Assembly: GCF_051486985.1 (NCBI RefSeq)
Contig: NZ_JAHVDV010000039.1
Coordinates: 1-39,527 of the forward strand
Length of the DNA: 39,527 nt
Direction of reading: 5' to 3'
From: CBFFRJ01 sp051486985
Lineage (GTDB): Bacteria > Pseudomonadota > Gammaproteobacteria > Enterobacterales > Enterobacteriaceae
Shown here in pieces: positions 32,440 to 39,527 of this stretch (the stretch's first letter is position 1; every line of letters starts with the position of its first letter). A program made the position numbers and the translations under genes. The notes beneath the pieces were generated by a model. The model saw nothing but the letters and a program-made list of their open reading frames with translations, ran no database searches and was not told the origin of the DNA.

Positions 32440-33066
32440 ATGCTTTGGTCATTTATTGCTGTCTGTTTCTCCGCCTGGCTGTATGTGGATGCCTCCTATC
32501 GTGGGCCCACATGGCAACGCTGGGTCTTTAAACCCGTCACACTGCTGTTACTTCTGCTGCTCGCCTGGCAGGCCCCGATGTTCGATGCCATCAGCTATCT
32601 GGTCCTGGCCGGGCTTTGTGCATCGCTGGTAGGTGACGCCCTGACGCTTCTTCCGCGCCAGCAACTTCTTTATGCTATTGGTGCATTTTTCCTCGCCCAC
32701 CTGCTGTACACCATCTACTTCGCCAGCCAAATGACGCTGTCGTTCTTCTGGCCGCTGCCGCTGGTATTGCTGGTCATTGGCGCGGTGTTAATGGCCGTCA
32801 TCTGGTCGCGCCTGGAAACGTTGCGTGCGCCAGTGTGCACCTTTATCGCCATGACGCTGGTCATGGTGTGGCTGGCCGGTGAGCTCTGGTTCTTCCGTCC
32901 TACCAGCCCGGCGCTCTCTGCCTTCGTCGGTGCCGCTCTGCTGCTTATCAGCAATGTGGTCTGGCTGGGTAGCCATTACCGTCGCCGTTTCCGGGCTGAC
33001 AATGCTATCTCCGCCGCCTGCTATTTTGCTGGTCACTTTTTGATTGTGCGTTCGCTGTATATATAA
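32440..33066 (+). CDS. yhhN: YhhN/TMEM86-family membrane protein
   Basis: Polytopic inner-membrane protein, 208 residues as in E. coli YhhN, about eight helices. Animal TMEM86 relatives are lysoplasmalogenases; the bacterial substrate is not established. Family acidic residues lie in helices: DASYRG near residue 18, GDALTLLP near 65, GELWFFRP near 147. AGGGA lies upstream of the ATG. Only 124 bases separate it from yhhL, so the E. coli gene yhhM is absent here. Confidence 0.93.
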   Translation: MLWSFIAVCFSAWLYVDASYRGPTWQRWVFKPVTLLLLLLLAWQAPMFDAISYLVLAGLCASLVGDALTLLPRQQLLYAIGAFFLAHLLYTIYFASQMTLSFFWPLPLVLLVIGAVLMAVIWSRLETLRAPVCTFIAMTLVMVWLAGELWFFRPTSPALSAFVGAALLLISNVVWLGSHYRRRFRADNAISAACYFAGHFLIVRSLYI

Positions 33067-33071
33067 AACGC

Positions 33072-33103
33072 TTGACTCTGGAGTCGACTCCAAAGTGTAT
33101 CCT
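33072..33103 (+). promoter_or_regulatory. zntA promoter with ZntR operator
   Basis: -35 TTGACT (33072-33077) and -10 TATCCT (33098-33103) are separated by 20 bases, the overlong spacer of MerR-family promoters. The spacer holds the near-palindrome ACTCTGGAGTCGACTCCAAA (33075-33094). Zn(II)-ZntR would bend and untwist the DNA to allow transcription. Nearly identical to the E. coli zntA promoter. Confidence 0.95.
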
Positions 33104-33141
33104 CCGGTTAATGAGAAAATTATCATTCACCGGAGGATGCC

Positions 33142-35343
33142 ATGCCTGCCCCGATCCCAACGAAAACCCCTCAGTTTGCGAGCCTGAAGCTGCGTCCTGT
33201 CGCTTCGCCGCCCTCTGCGTGTGAATGCAGTGAAACCTGTGACGCCCCACCGATAACAACGGAGGCAGGCGAAGGCAAACGTTACAGCTGGCTTGTCTCA
33301 GGTATGGATTGTGGTGCCTGTGCACGTAAAGTAGAGAACGCCGTCCGGCAGATTGACGGCATCCTTCAGGTCCAGGTGGCCTTTGCCACGGAAAAACTCA
33401 CCGTCACCGCCGGGGAGGATGTACGCGCGCAGGTCGAAAAGGCGGTAAGCGAGGCAGGGTACAGTCTTAAAGGTGAACATGCCCCCCATGAACCCGCTCC
33501 ATCACGCCTGCGAGAGAATCTACCGCTTGTCCTGCTGATCCTGATGATGAGCGTAAGCTGGCTGCTGGAGCAGGTTAACCATCCCCTTGGTCAGGCAGCC
33601 TTTATCATCACCACCCTGGTGGGCTTGTTCCCGATTGCCCGCCAGGCATTACGCCTGATGCGCAGCGGCAGTTGGTTTGCCATTGAAACGCTGATGAGCG
33701 TGGCCGCCATTGGGGCGTTGTTTATCGGCGCTACCGCAGAAGCGGCGATGGTTCTGCTGCTGTTCCTCGTGGGGGAACGACTCGAAGGCTGGGCCGCCAG
33801 CCGTGCCCGTCGTGGCGTCAGCGCACTAATGGCGCTAAAACCTGACACCGCCATCCGCCTGGTGAACGGTAAGCGCGAAAGCGTCACCGCTCAGATGCTG
33901 CGTCCCGGCGATATGATTGAAGTCCCGGCCGGCGGGCGTTTACCGGCAGACGGTAAATTGCTCTCCCCCTTTGCAAGCTTTGATGAGAGCGCGCTAACCG
34001 GTGAATCCCTGCCTGTGGAACATGTCACCGGTGACAGCATTCCGGCGGGCGCCACCAGCGTTGACCGCCTGGTGACGCTTGAGGTGGTCTCCGGGCCTGG
34101 CGAAAGCGCCATCGACCGTATCCTGAAGCTGATTGAAGAGGCAGAAGAACGCCGTGCGCCCATCGAACGCTTTATCGACCGCTTCAGCCGGATTTACACC
34201 CCCGCTATCATGGTGGTGGCTCTGCTGGTGGCTGTCGTGCCGCCGTTGATGCTGGGTGACGCGTGGCTGGGGTGGATCTACAAAGGGCTGACGCTGCTGC
34301 TGATAGGCTGTCCATGCGCGTTGGTTATTTCGACTCCGGCGGCGATTACCTCTGGTCTTGCCGCCGCCAGCCGTCACGGGGCACTTATAAAAGGGGGGGC
34401 TGCGCTGGAGCAACTGGCATCCGTTAAGCAGATTGCCTTCGATAAAACCGGCACCCTGACCGTGGGCAGACCGAATGTCACCGGCATTTACCCGCTTGCG
34501 GGTAGCCGTGAAGACACACTGCTGATGCTGGCTGCGGCCGTTGAACAAGGTTCGACTCACCCTCTTGCGCAGGCCATTTTGCGTGAAGCTGAGGCGCGCC
34601 AGTTGGTTCTGCCGCAGGCTGAAAACCAGCGTGCGTTGGCAGGCAGAGGGATTGAAGCACAGGTTAACGGAGAGTCCATACGCCTGAGCGCACCGGATAA
34701 ACTGGCTGATATTTTACTCGAAGAGAGTCTGCTCTCGACAATTCGTCATCAGGAAAACCAGGGCGAAACGGTGATTGTGGTGCTGCGAGAAGGGACGGTG
34801 ATGGGGGCGATTGCCCTGCGCGACACCCTGCGCGAAGACGCGCGTGAAGCCATTGCTGCGCTGGGGGCGCTGGGAGTACAGGGGGTGATGCTGACCGGCG
34901 ATAACCCGCGGGCGGCTGCAACGATTGCCGGTGAGCTGACGATGGATTTTCGCGCCGGTCTGCTGCCGGAAGATAAAGTTAACGCGGTCATTGCGTTGAA
35001 TAAACAGGCACCGCTGGCAATGGTCGGCGACGGTATTAATGACGCGCCCGCCATGAAGGCAGCCACCATCGGCATTGCCATGGGCAGCGGGACGGACGTG
35101 GCCCTGGAAACGGCCGACGCTGCCCTGACCCATAACCGCCTCGTCGGTCTGGCGCAGATGATTACACTCGCCCGCGCCACACAGGCCAACATTCGCCAGA
35201 ATATCGCCCTTGCGCTGGGGCTGAAAGCCATCTTCCTGGTGACCACGTTGCTCGGGATGACCGGATTATGGCTGGCGGTGCTGGCCGATACCGGTGCTAC
35301 CGTGCTGGTTACAGCAAATGCCCTGCGGCTTCTGCGAAGGTAA
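33142..35343 (+). CDS. zntA: Zn(II)/Cd(II)/Pb(II)-exporting P-type ATPase ZntA
   Basis: P1B-type ATPase that pumps excess zinc, cadmium and lead from the cytoplasm, 733 residues (E. coli 732). The N-terminal metal domain contains a Cys-rich patch (CECSETC, residues 27-33) and GMDCGAC with Cys57 and Cys60. The membrane CPC motif is Cys390-Pro-Cys392. TGES lies in the actuator domain, the phosphorylated aspartate is Asp434 (DKTGTLT), and the hinge is GDGINDAPA near residue 629. Asp716 (LADTGATVLVT) is the last-helix zinc ligand. The Cys patch differs slightly from the E. coli one. GGAGG precedes the ATG. Single-gene unit with its own terminator. Confidence 0.98.
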   Translation: MPAPIPTKTPQFASLKLRPVASPPSACECSETCDAPPITTEAGEGKRYSWLVSGMDCGACARKVENAVRQIDGILQVQVAFATEKLTVTAGEDVRAQVEKAVSEAGYSLKGEHAPHEPAPSRLRENLPLVLLILMMSVSWLLEQVNHPLGQAAFIITTLVGLFPIARQALRLMRSGSWFAIETLMSVAAIGALFIGATAEAAMVLLLFLVGERLEGWAASRARRGVSALMALKPDTAIRLVNGKRESVTAQMLRPGDMIEVPAGGRLPADGKLLSPFASFDESALTGESLPVEHVTGDSIPAGATSVDRLVTLEVVSGPGESAIDRILKLIEEAEERRAPIERFIDRFSRIYTPAIMVVALLVAVVPPLMLGDAWLGWIYKGLTLLLIGCPCALVISTPAAITSGLAAASRHGALIKGGAALEQLASVKQIAFDKTGTLTVGRPNVTGIYPLAGSREDTLLMLAAAVEQGSTHPLAQAILREAEARQLVLPQAENQRALAGRGIEAQVNGESIRLSAPDKLADILLEESLLSTIRHQENQGETVIVVLREGTVMGAIALRDTLREDAREAIAALGALGVQGVMLTGDNPRAAATIAGELTMDFRAGLLPEDKVNAVIALNKQAPLAMVGDGINDAPAMKAATIGIAMGSGTDVALETADAALTHNRLVGLAQMITLARATQANIRQNIALALGLKAIFLVTTLLGMTGLWLAVLADTGATVLVTANALRLLRR

Positions 35344-35347
35344 AAGC

Positions 35348-35373
35348 AAAACGGCACCACCGGGTGCCGTTTT
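35348..35373 (+). terminator. Intrinsic terminator of zntA
   Basis: AAAACGGCACC (35348-35358), loop ACCG, GGTGCCGTTTT (35363-35373) followed by another T. A perfect 11-bp stem five bases past the stop. Confidence 0.92.
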
Positions 35374-35382
35374 TAGTGTCTG

Positions 35383-35407
35383 CTCCCTCTCCCCGTGGGA
35401 GAGGGAG
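35383..35407. repeat. Single REP-like unit after zntA
   Basis: GCTCCCTCTCCCC-GTG-GGAGAGGGAGC: a nearly perfect stem of about 11 bp. Same family as the unit at 16375-16408. It lies just left of composite element copy C. Confidence 0.65.
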
Positions 35408-35420
35408 CCCCTGTAGTATT

Positions 35421-35748
35421 ACGTTTTACAGCGATTTCATTGTTGAATGAGAATAAACAGTTACAGCGATGACAGGGTCCGGCTGAAAATCGACGAAGCG
35501 TATCCGTAAGGCCGGGGCGACGCGCAGGGATGCGCGGCGAGGGCGACTTTACAGGGACGTTACCTTCGCCCGTCCCCGATTAGCCTGAAGGAGAAGCTGC
35601 GTGGACCGCGCAGCGGCGATTTTCCTGGCCGGGAGCCCGGGTCGCCAGGGTGGTGGCGGTGAACCACCCTGGCACGTTCACGGGTTCTGGCGTGACAGAA
35701 AAGCAAGGAACATGAAGTGAACGGAATGACCATCAGAGCTGCATTTTC
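35421..35748 (+). repeat. Dispersed composite element, copy C (most complete)
   Basis: Three parts. 35421-35500 matches the distal arm of copy B (GGGTCCGGCTGAAAATCG shared exactly). 35501-35623 is found here and, from 35605, in copy A, and is rich in local stems (CGCGCAGGGATGCGCG; GGGCGA...TCGCCC). 35624-35748 is the core shared by all copies, with the perfect hairpin CCAGGGTGGT/ACCACCCTGG at 35645-35672. It is followed by a REP-like pair and lies between the convergent genes zntA and dctM. No transposase or consistent ORF found. Confidence 0.8.
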
Positions 35749-35818
35749 CCCCTCACCCTGACCCTCTCCCTCAAGGGAGAGGGGACCGACGTGGGGATTC
35801 CCTCCCCGCAGGAGAGGA
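35749..35818. repeat. REP-like pair next to the TRAP permease gene
   Basis: CCCTCACCCTGACCCTCTCC, TCAAGGGAGAGGGG, then TCCCTCCCCGCAGGAGAGGA. Same family and same position relative to the composite element as 143-248 and 22151-22256. It ends seven bases before the TRAP large-permease stop. Confidence 0.65.
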
Positions 35819-35824
35819 CATCCG

Positions 35825-37111
35825 TTACTGCATACCCAGCACCCCCGGTAGCCACAGGGAAATGGCCGGTACATACGTCACCAGCCCCAGCACAATCAAC
35901 AGCATCGCATAAAACGGCAGCATCGCTTTCACCACCGTTTCAATCTTCTGCTTACTCACCGCACTGGCAACAAACAACACCGATCCGACGGGAGGCGTAA
36001 TCAATCCGATCCCAAGGTTAACCATCATGATCATGCCAAAGTGAACCGGATCAATCCCCAGTGAGTTCGTCACCGGCAACAGCACGGGGGTCAGGATCAA
36101 AATGATCGGTGCCATATCCATCAGGGTGCCAATCAGTAACAGCATGATATTGAGATACATCAGAATGACGTATTTGTTATCTGACAAAGAGGTGAAAAAT
36201 TCGGTGATACGTACCGGGAGCTGCATATAGGTCATGACCGCGCCAAAAGCGGCAGCAAACCCGATAAGTATCATCACGATGGTGACGGTCTTCACGGTAC
36301 GACACATCAGCTTCGGCAGTTCACTCCACTTGTAATCCCGATAGATGAACATGGTAACGAAGAAAGCCCACAGGCAGGCAACAGCCGCAGATTCGGTAGC
36401 GGTAAATATCCCCGAGAGAATGCCCCCGAGAATAATGACTACCGTCATCAACCCCCATAACGCATCAATGAACGTTCTGATGGCCTGCTTAAAGGGAATG
36501 CGCTCCCCTTTCGGATAACCGCGCTTGTGAGCAAAGCCAAGACACAACAGCATCAGACACAGTCCCAGCAACAACCCCGGCAGCACGCCAGCGATAAACA
36601 GCGTGGCAATGGACACCGTGCCTCCTGCCGCCAGCGAATAGATAACGGAGTTATGGCTGGGCGGGATCAAAATCGCCTGCACCGACCCGCTGGCGGTGAC
36701 GGCCGCCGCGTATTCGCGCGGGTAGCCCTTCTTTTCCATCTCCGGGATCATGACGCTGCCGATTGAGGCGGTATCGGCCACCGAGGAGCCGGAAATCGCG
36801 CCGAAAAAGGTCGATGCCACAATATTCACCAGCGACAACCCGCCACGGATGAATCCCACAAACAGGTAGGCGAAATTGACCAGCCTGCGTGCGATCCCGC
36901 CCTCTGCCATGATGGCTCCTGCAAGAATGAAGAACGGAATGGCCAGCAGCGTAAATTTATTCACCCCGCTGGTTATCTGAATCATCAACGCTTCAAGCGG
37001 AAGATCTATCCACAACGCGCCGGCAACGGCGCTTAACCCCACGGCAAAGGCTACCGGCATACCCAGCGCCAGCAGGATGGCGAGGGTGAATAACAAAACA
37101 AATGCGTCCAT
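35825..37111 (-). CDS. TRAP transporter large permease (DctM family)
   Basis: Large membrane subunit of a tripartite ATP-independent periplasmic transporter, using the sodium or proton gradient. 428 residues with about 11-12 helices. DctM family blocks: IPFFILAGAIMAEGG near residue 58, ISGSSVADTASIGSVMIPEM near 108, ILIPPSHNSVIYSLA near 150, and IGLITPPVGSVLFVA near 370. AAGGGG lies before the ATG, 10 bases after the dctQ stop. Operon order dctP-dctQ-dctM. Inserted between zntA and tusA, which are adjacent in E. coli. The substrate is probably an organic or sugar acid (see KdgR-like site). Confidence 0.93.
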   Translation of the reverse strand: MDAFVLLFTLAILLALGMPVAFAVGLSAVAGALWIDLPLEALMIQITSGVNKFTLLAIPFFILAGAIMAEGGIARRLVNFAYLFVGFIRGGLSLVNIVASTFFGAISGSSVADTASIGSVMIPEMEKKGYPREYAAAVTASGSVQAILIPPSHNSVIYSLAAGGTVSIATLFIAGVLPGLLLGLCLMLLCLGFAHKRGYPKGERIPFKQAIRTFIDALWGLMTVVIILGGILSGIFTATESAAVACLWAFFVTMFIYRDYKWSELPKLMCRTVKTVTIVMILIGFAAAFGAVMTYMQLPVRITEFFTSLSDNKYVILMYLNIMLLLIGTLMDMAPIILILTPVLLPVTNSLGIDPVHFGMIMMVNLGIGLITPPVGSVLFVASAVSKQKIETVVKAMLPFYAMLLIVLGLVTYVPAISLWLPGVLGMQ

Positions 37112-37121
37112 AGTTCACCCC

Positions 37122-37631
37122 TTAACCGTGATTGCCAATCAGCACGACCGGACGATGTTCCTGTGGCCCGAAGAACAACCGTTCGAGCACAAACAGGATC
37201 AGAATTGCCGACCCTACCGGCAACGGCAGATAACTTTCGCCAGAGGTAAGGATGGGAAATTCCGCAACCGGTTGCTCCCAGAGCTCAACACACAGCCAGT
37301 AGCTGTACCAGCACATGATCGCTGAGATCAGCAGCATCAGCAGATCGACAAGCCGTGCGCAAAGTGTCTTCAGCGTCTCCGGCAGGCGGTCCGTGAGCAT
37401 GTTGACCGCAATATGGGAACCGGCGCGGTAACCTACCGCCGCGCCAATGAACGTAAAGGTCACCATGCAGATAATGGCAACAGGTTCCGGCCAGGACTCG
37501 CCACGATTGAGCACGTAGCGCGAAAAGATGCCAATGGGAATCACGATGGTCATTACCAGAAGCGCCAGGCCAGCTATCGTCATGGCGAGCAGGTACAGGC
37601 GATCCATCCACTTAGAGTAGAGTTCTGACAT
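37122..37631 (-). CDS. TRAP transporter small permease (DctQ family)
   Basis: Small membrane subunit, 169 residues with four predicted helices (about 10-35, 48-70, 90-112 and 130-155). Family signatures FSRYVLNRGESWPEPVAIIC near residue 33 and GAAVGYRAGSHIAVNMLTDR near 62. GGAGAATGT precedes the ATG at 37631. Lies between the binding protein (23 bases upstream) and the large permease (10 bases downstream). It pairs with DctM to form the membrane complex. Confidence 0.92.
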   Translation of the reverse strand: MSELYSKWMDRLYLLAMTIAGLALLVMTIVIPIGIFSRYVLNRGESWPEPVAIICMVTFTFIGAAVGYRAGSHIAVNMLTDRLPETLKTLCARLVDLLMLLISAIMCWYSYWLCVELWEQPVAEFPILTSGESYLPLPVGSAILILFVLERLFFGPQEHRPVVLIGNHG

Positions 37632-37654
37632 ACATTCTCCGCAAAAAGTGGGGG

Positions 37655-38638
37655 TTATTTAACGTTAGCGATAGCGTTCATCAGATCCTGATGCTTGTCG
37701 CCATACTGGGCGCGCACCGGCTCTGTTGCTTTGATAAACACCGCTTTGTCGATGTCATGAAATTGCACGCCACCCGCTTTCATCTTTTCCAGTGCCTGCT
37801 GGTTATAAGCGTCCCAGAGTTTGCGCTGTTCGAACTGGGCTTCACGCGCGAGCGTCAGGATTTTTTTCTGATCATCCGCGCTGAGTTTGTCCCATTTCAC
37901 TTTGGAGTAGAGCAACATTTCGGGGGTAATAAAGTGACCGCTGAGGGTATAGTTTTTGGCAATCGGCATATAGTTATGGGCAATAAACGTCGGTGGGTTA
38001 TTTTCCGCACCATCAATAACGCCCGTTTGCATGCCGCTGTACACCTCGCTTACGCCCATTGCTACCGAGTTAGCACCCATCTGTTTTAACGTCGCCAGGG
38101 CCACGGGACTGCCCTGAACGCGGATTTTCATCCCCTGCAAATCTTCAGGCTTCACCACCGGTTTTTTCGTGATGAGGTTACGCGTGCCGGAGTCCATCCA
38201 GCCAAGGAAAACCAGCCGGGACTTAGGATTGGCGGTCAGCTTATCGCCGATCTGCTTACCGATATCGCCATCAATGATCTTGTGCATATGGTCTTCATCA
38301 CGGAATACATAGGGTAGCGTGAAGACTTCGATATCCGGGAGAATGGCGGCCACCGGGGCCATAGAGACGCGAATCATATCAATAGCGCCCATTTGCGCCT
38401 GCTCAATCATCTGTTTTTCATCGCCCAGTACACCGCCGGGGAAGACTTTTATCTCCAGCTTACCGTCCGTTTGTTGTTTAAGTTTTTCTCCCATTTTTTG
38501 GACGGCAACAATATTGGGATAACCTTCCGGGTGCACATCGGCGGCTTTAATCGTCTGGGCGTTAACGTTGGCAACAAATAACAGTGACACGGAGGACAGG
38601 CACAACGCGGCCAGCAACGGCTTGATAGTCGTTTTCAT
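37655..38638 (-). CDS. TRAP transporter periplasmic solute-binding protein (DctP family)
   Basis: Periplasmic receptor, 327 residues. Signal peptide of 27 residues ending VNA, mature start QTIKAADVHPEGYPNIVAVQ. DctP-family features: GGVLGDEKQMIEQAQMGAID near residue 69, and Arg153 and Arg173 (GTRNLI, GMKIRVQGSPVA). The second is the family's carboxylate-binding arginine, so the ligand should be an acid. GVIDGAENNPPTF follows near residue 213. TGGAGAAGACC precedes the ATG. First gene of its operon. The exact ligand is not known. Confidence 0.92.
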   Translation of the reverse strand: MKTTIKPLLAALCLSSVSLLFVANVNAQTIKAADVHPEGYPNIVAVQKMGEKLKQQTDGKLEIKVFPGGVLGDEKQMIEQAQMGAIDMIRVSMAPVAAILPDIEVFTLPYVFRDEDHMHKIIDGDIGKQIGDKLTANPKSRLVFLGWMDSGTRNLITKKPVVKPEDLQGMKIRVQGSPVALATLKQMGANSVAMGVSEVYSGMQTGVIDGAENNPPTFIAHNYMPIAKNYTLSGHFITPEMLLYSKVKWDKLSADDQKKILTLAREAQFEQRKLWDAYNQQALEKMKAGGVQFHDIDKAVFIKATEPVRAQYGDKHQDLMNAIANVK

Positions 38639-38667
38639 CGGGTCTTCTCCAGGGTAGGAAGCGGTAA

Positions 38668-38686
38668 ATGTTAAAACAATGTTTTA
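38668..38686. promoter_or_regulatory. KdgR-like palindrome upstream of the TRAP operon
   Basis: TAAAAC-AAT-GTTTTA (38672-38686) within a T-rich flank. Against the KdgR consensus AATRAAAYRNYRTTTYATT recalled from pectinolytic enterobacteria, the 19-mer GTTAAAACAATGTTTTATT (38670-38688) agrees at 17 positions. It lies 32-50 bases upstream of the dctP ATG, a plausible repressor position. KdgR controls uronate and pectin-fragment catabolism. The assignment is an inference. Confidence 0.5.
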
Positions 38687-38825
38687 TTTTTACGCTTAAA
38701 AACTAGTCTACCGCTGGAAAAGGGAGGGTGAAGCGCCTCACAAAAAGCGCCAAAAAATGAAACGGTGGTTTAGATTGGTGTCAGAGATCGCAAACTGGAT
38801 AAAAACAGACACGCTTAAAGAGAAT

Positions 38826-39071
38826 TTATTGCCCTTTACGCAGCAGATACCGGTACGGCAGTGAGGCCGTTTCAAGCGCCACCAACTCGTGTTCCATAAA
38901 ACGACAAAATCCTGGAATATCGCGCGTCGTTGCCGGGTCGTCTGCAATCACCAGCAGGGTTTCACCCGGCTGCATGTTGCGAACGGTTTTGCGCACCATC
39001 ATCACCGGCTCCGGGCAACGCAGGCCCAGTGCGTCCAGGGTGTGGTCGGCAGAAGTAAAAGCGTCGGTCAT
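38826..39071 (-). CDS. tusA: Sulfur-carrier protein TusA
   Basis: Small cytoplasmic sulfur carrier, 81 residues as in E. coli TusA (YhhP/SirA). It takes persulfide sulfur from IscS and passes it to TusBCD for 2-thiouridine formation in tRNA. The active cysteine is Cys19 in LGLRCPEPVMMVRKTVR. The region downstream to 38700 (end of tusA to the TRAP promoter) holds no gene and no clear terminator. Confidence 0.97.
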   Translation of the reverse strand: MTDAFTSADHTLDALGLRCPEPVMMVRKTVRNMQPGETLLVIADDPATTRDIPGFCRFMEHELVALETASLPYRYLLRKGQ

Positions 39072-39090
39072 GGTTATCTCGCTTAATAAA

Positions 39091-39120
39091 AATCGGCCAT
39101 AGTTTACGCTAATGCCGATT
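39091..39120 (-). promoter_or_regulatory. Terminator-like hairpin in the tusA leader
   Basis: AATCGGC (39091-39097) and GCCGATT (39114-39120), a 7-bp inverted repeat. On the minus strand the second arm is followed by TTTATT, so it has terminator form 11-20 bases upstream of the tusA ATG. It may be an attenuator or an operator. No in vivo meaning known to me. Confidence 0.4.
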
Positions 39121-39160
39121 GGTTAAGGATCCTTTTTTAGTCCAGTGACTATGAAACACT

Positions 39161-39188
39161 CCGAAGCGCCCCGCTTACGGATTTTTTT
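39161..39188 (+). terminator. Intrinsic terminator on the plus strand ahead of vgrG
   Basis: CCGAAGCG (39161-39168), loop CCC, CGCTT-A-CGG (39172-39180) followed by A and seven T. No gene ends here, so it would end a short transcript started upstream of about 39150. The rest of 39072-39408 is pyrimidine-rich leader without a supported ORF. Confidence 0.55.
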
Positions 39189-39356
39189 ATGCGCACTGGG
39201 GATCTTAAATGGCGCATCCTTTACTTTTTTCCCCTTAACTCTCACCCTTATACAAATTCCGAATTTCCCCCTTCCCATTGTGTTATCGCTTCGTCTCTTT
39301 CCTTCCATCTGCAATTATCCCTTTTTATATTAAGGACAATCAGGTCATGCCAGGCA

Positions 39357-39396
39357 GGAGAAACTTCGGTTTCCTCCAGCGGTAGCGTGACTGGTC
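39357..39396 (+). promoter_or_regulatory. Hairpins in the vgrG leader
   Basis: GGAGAAAC-TTCG-GTTTCCTCC is a stem with a stable TTCG loop (about 39357-39377), one base bulged. GTGAC-TG-GTCAC (39387-39398) lies directly upstream of the GGAGG ribosome site. They may control vgrG translation. Confidence 0.45.
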
Positions 39397-39408
39397 ACGG
39401 AGGAATGT

Positions 39409-39527
39409 ATGTCTCAGGAAGGCCTTCGCTTTACCCTTGACGTGGAGGGGCTCCCCCCGCGTGCCATCGCCGTCGTCACCTTTTCCCTTCAGCAGCACCT
39501 CTCCACACCCTTCCGGCTTGACGCGGA
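39409..39527 (+). CDS. Type VI secretion spike protein VgrG, N-terminal part (cut by window edge)
   Basis: 39 codons are visible: MSQEGLRFTLDVEGLPPRAI, then AVVTFSLQQHLSTPFRLDA. The pattern of a short lead, F-x-V-x-GL, VV-x-F and LS-x-PF-x-L is that of the VgrG/gp27-like N-terminal domain that forms the base of the T6SS spike. CGGAGG lies nine bases before the ATG. E. coli has yhhQ next to tusA, so this is an insertion; the rest, probably with effector and immunity genes, lies beyond the window. Confidence 0.75.
   Translation, partial: MSQEGLRFTLDVEGLPPRAIAVVTFSLQQHLSTPFRLDA

Noticed and set aside
39145..39333. 62-residue ORF between tusA and vgrG
   Set aside because: It begins before and runs through an intrinsic terminator, has no ribosome site, and lies in a pyrimidine-rich leader.
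1..39527. CRISPR arrays, tRNA or rRNA genes, complete insertion sequences, prophage integrase
   Set aside because: Looked for regularly spaced repeats, cloverleaf patterns and transposase or integrase motifs by eye and found none; the only dispersed repeats are the composite element and REP-like units.

Overview
The window looks like chromosome from a member of the Enterobacteriaceae close to Enterobacter, Lelliottia or Leclercia. Most proteins can be followed almost residue for residue against remembered E. coli K-12 proteins, and gene order follows the E. coli gntU to tusA segment (gntU-gntK-gntR-yhhW-yhhX-ryhB-yhhY-ggt-yhhA-ugpQCEAB-livFGMHK-panM-livJ-rpoH-ftsXEY-rsmD-yhhL-yhhN-zntA-tusA). 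Genus was judged from the sequence alone, without a database.

Layout. 1-5240: a dispersed repeat, then gluconate uptake and phosphorylation (gntU, gntK) with repressor gntR and two GntR operators, the pirin yhhW and the oxidoreductase yhhX. 5400-6870: a small membrane bactofilin-like gene whose 3' end overlaps the terminator of the iron-stress sRNA RyhB, then the acetyltransferase yhhY. 6900-8855: an AT-rich variable island at the yhhY-ggt junction. It holds a broken Hcp-family (type VI secretion) gene in the place of E. coli yhhZ, a broken small ORF and two leftward small membrane-protein genes, one also frameshifted. 8890-16185: ggt, yhhA and the glycerol-3-phosphate uptake operon ugpBAECQ with candidate Pho boxes. 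16456-23786: branched-chain amino-acid uptake (livKHMGF, livJ) with panM between the two binding-protein genes. 24038-26885: a 4-aminobutyrate aminotransferase and a divergent MocR/GabR-type regulator, placed between livJ and rpoH. 26949-31265: rpoH and the ftsYEX operon. 31454-35343: rsmD, yhhL, yhhN and zntA with its MerR-type promoter (yhhM is missing). 35825-38638: a TRAP transporter inserted between zntA and tusA, with a KdgR-like palindrome upstream. 38826-39527: tusA and the start of a vgrG gene that runs off the right edge where E. coli has yhhQ.

Start codons were corrected in many places using Shine-Dalgarno spacing and remembered homologue starts (TTG for gntU, gntK and the MocR regulator; GTG for ftsX and the aminotransferase). 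Noncoding DNA is unusually structured: a roughly 200-330 bp composite element occurs three times and each copy adjoins REP-like palindromes next to gene 3' ends. The livJ 3' region holds a long hairpin before its terminator.

The parts least like E. coli, and the best places for something new, are the decayed Hcp island with its unrecognised membrane genes, the bactofilin/RyhB antisense overlap, the TRAP operon with its putative KdgR site, the three-copy repeat, the livJ 3' structured RNA and the vgrG edge.
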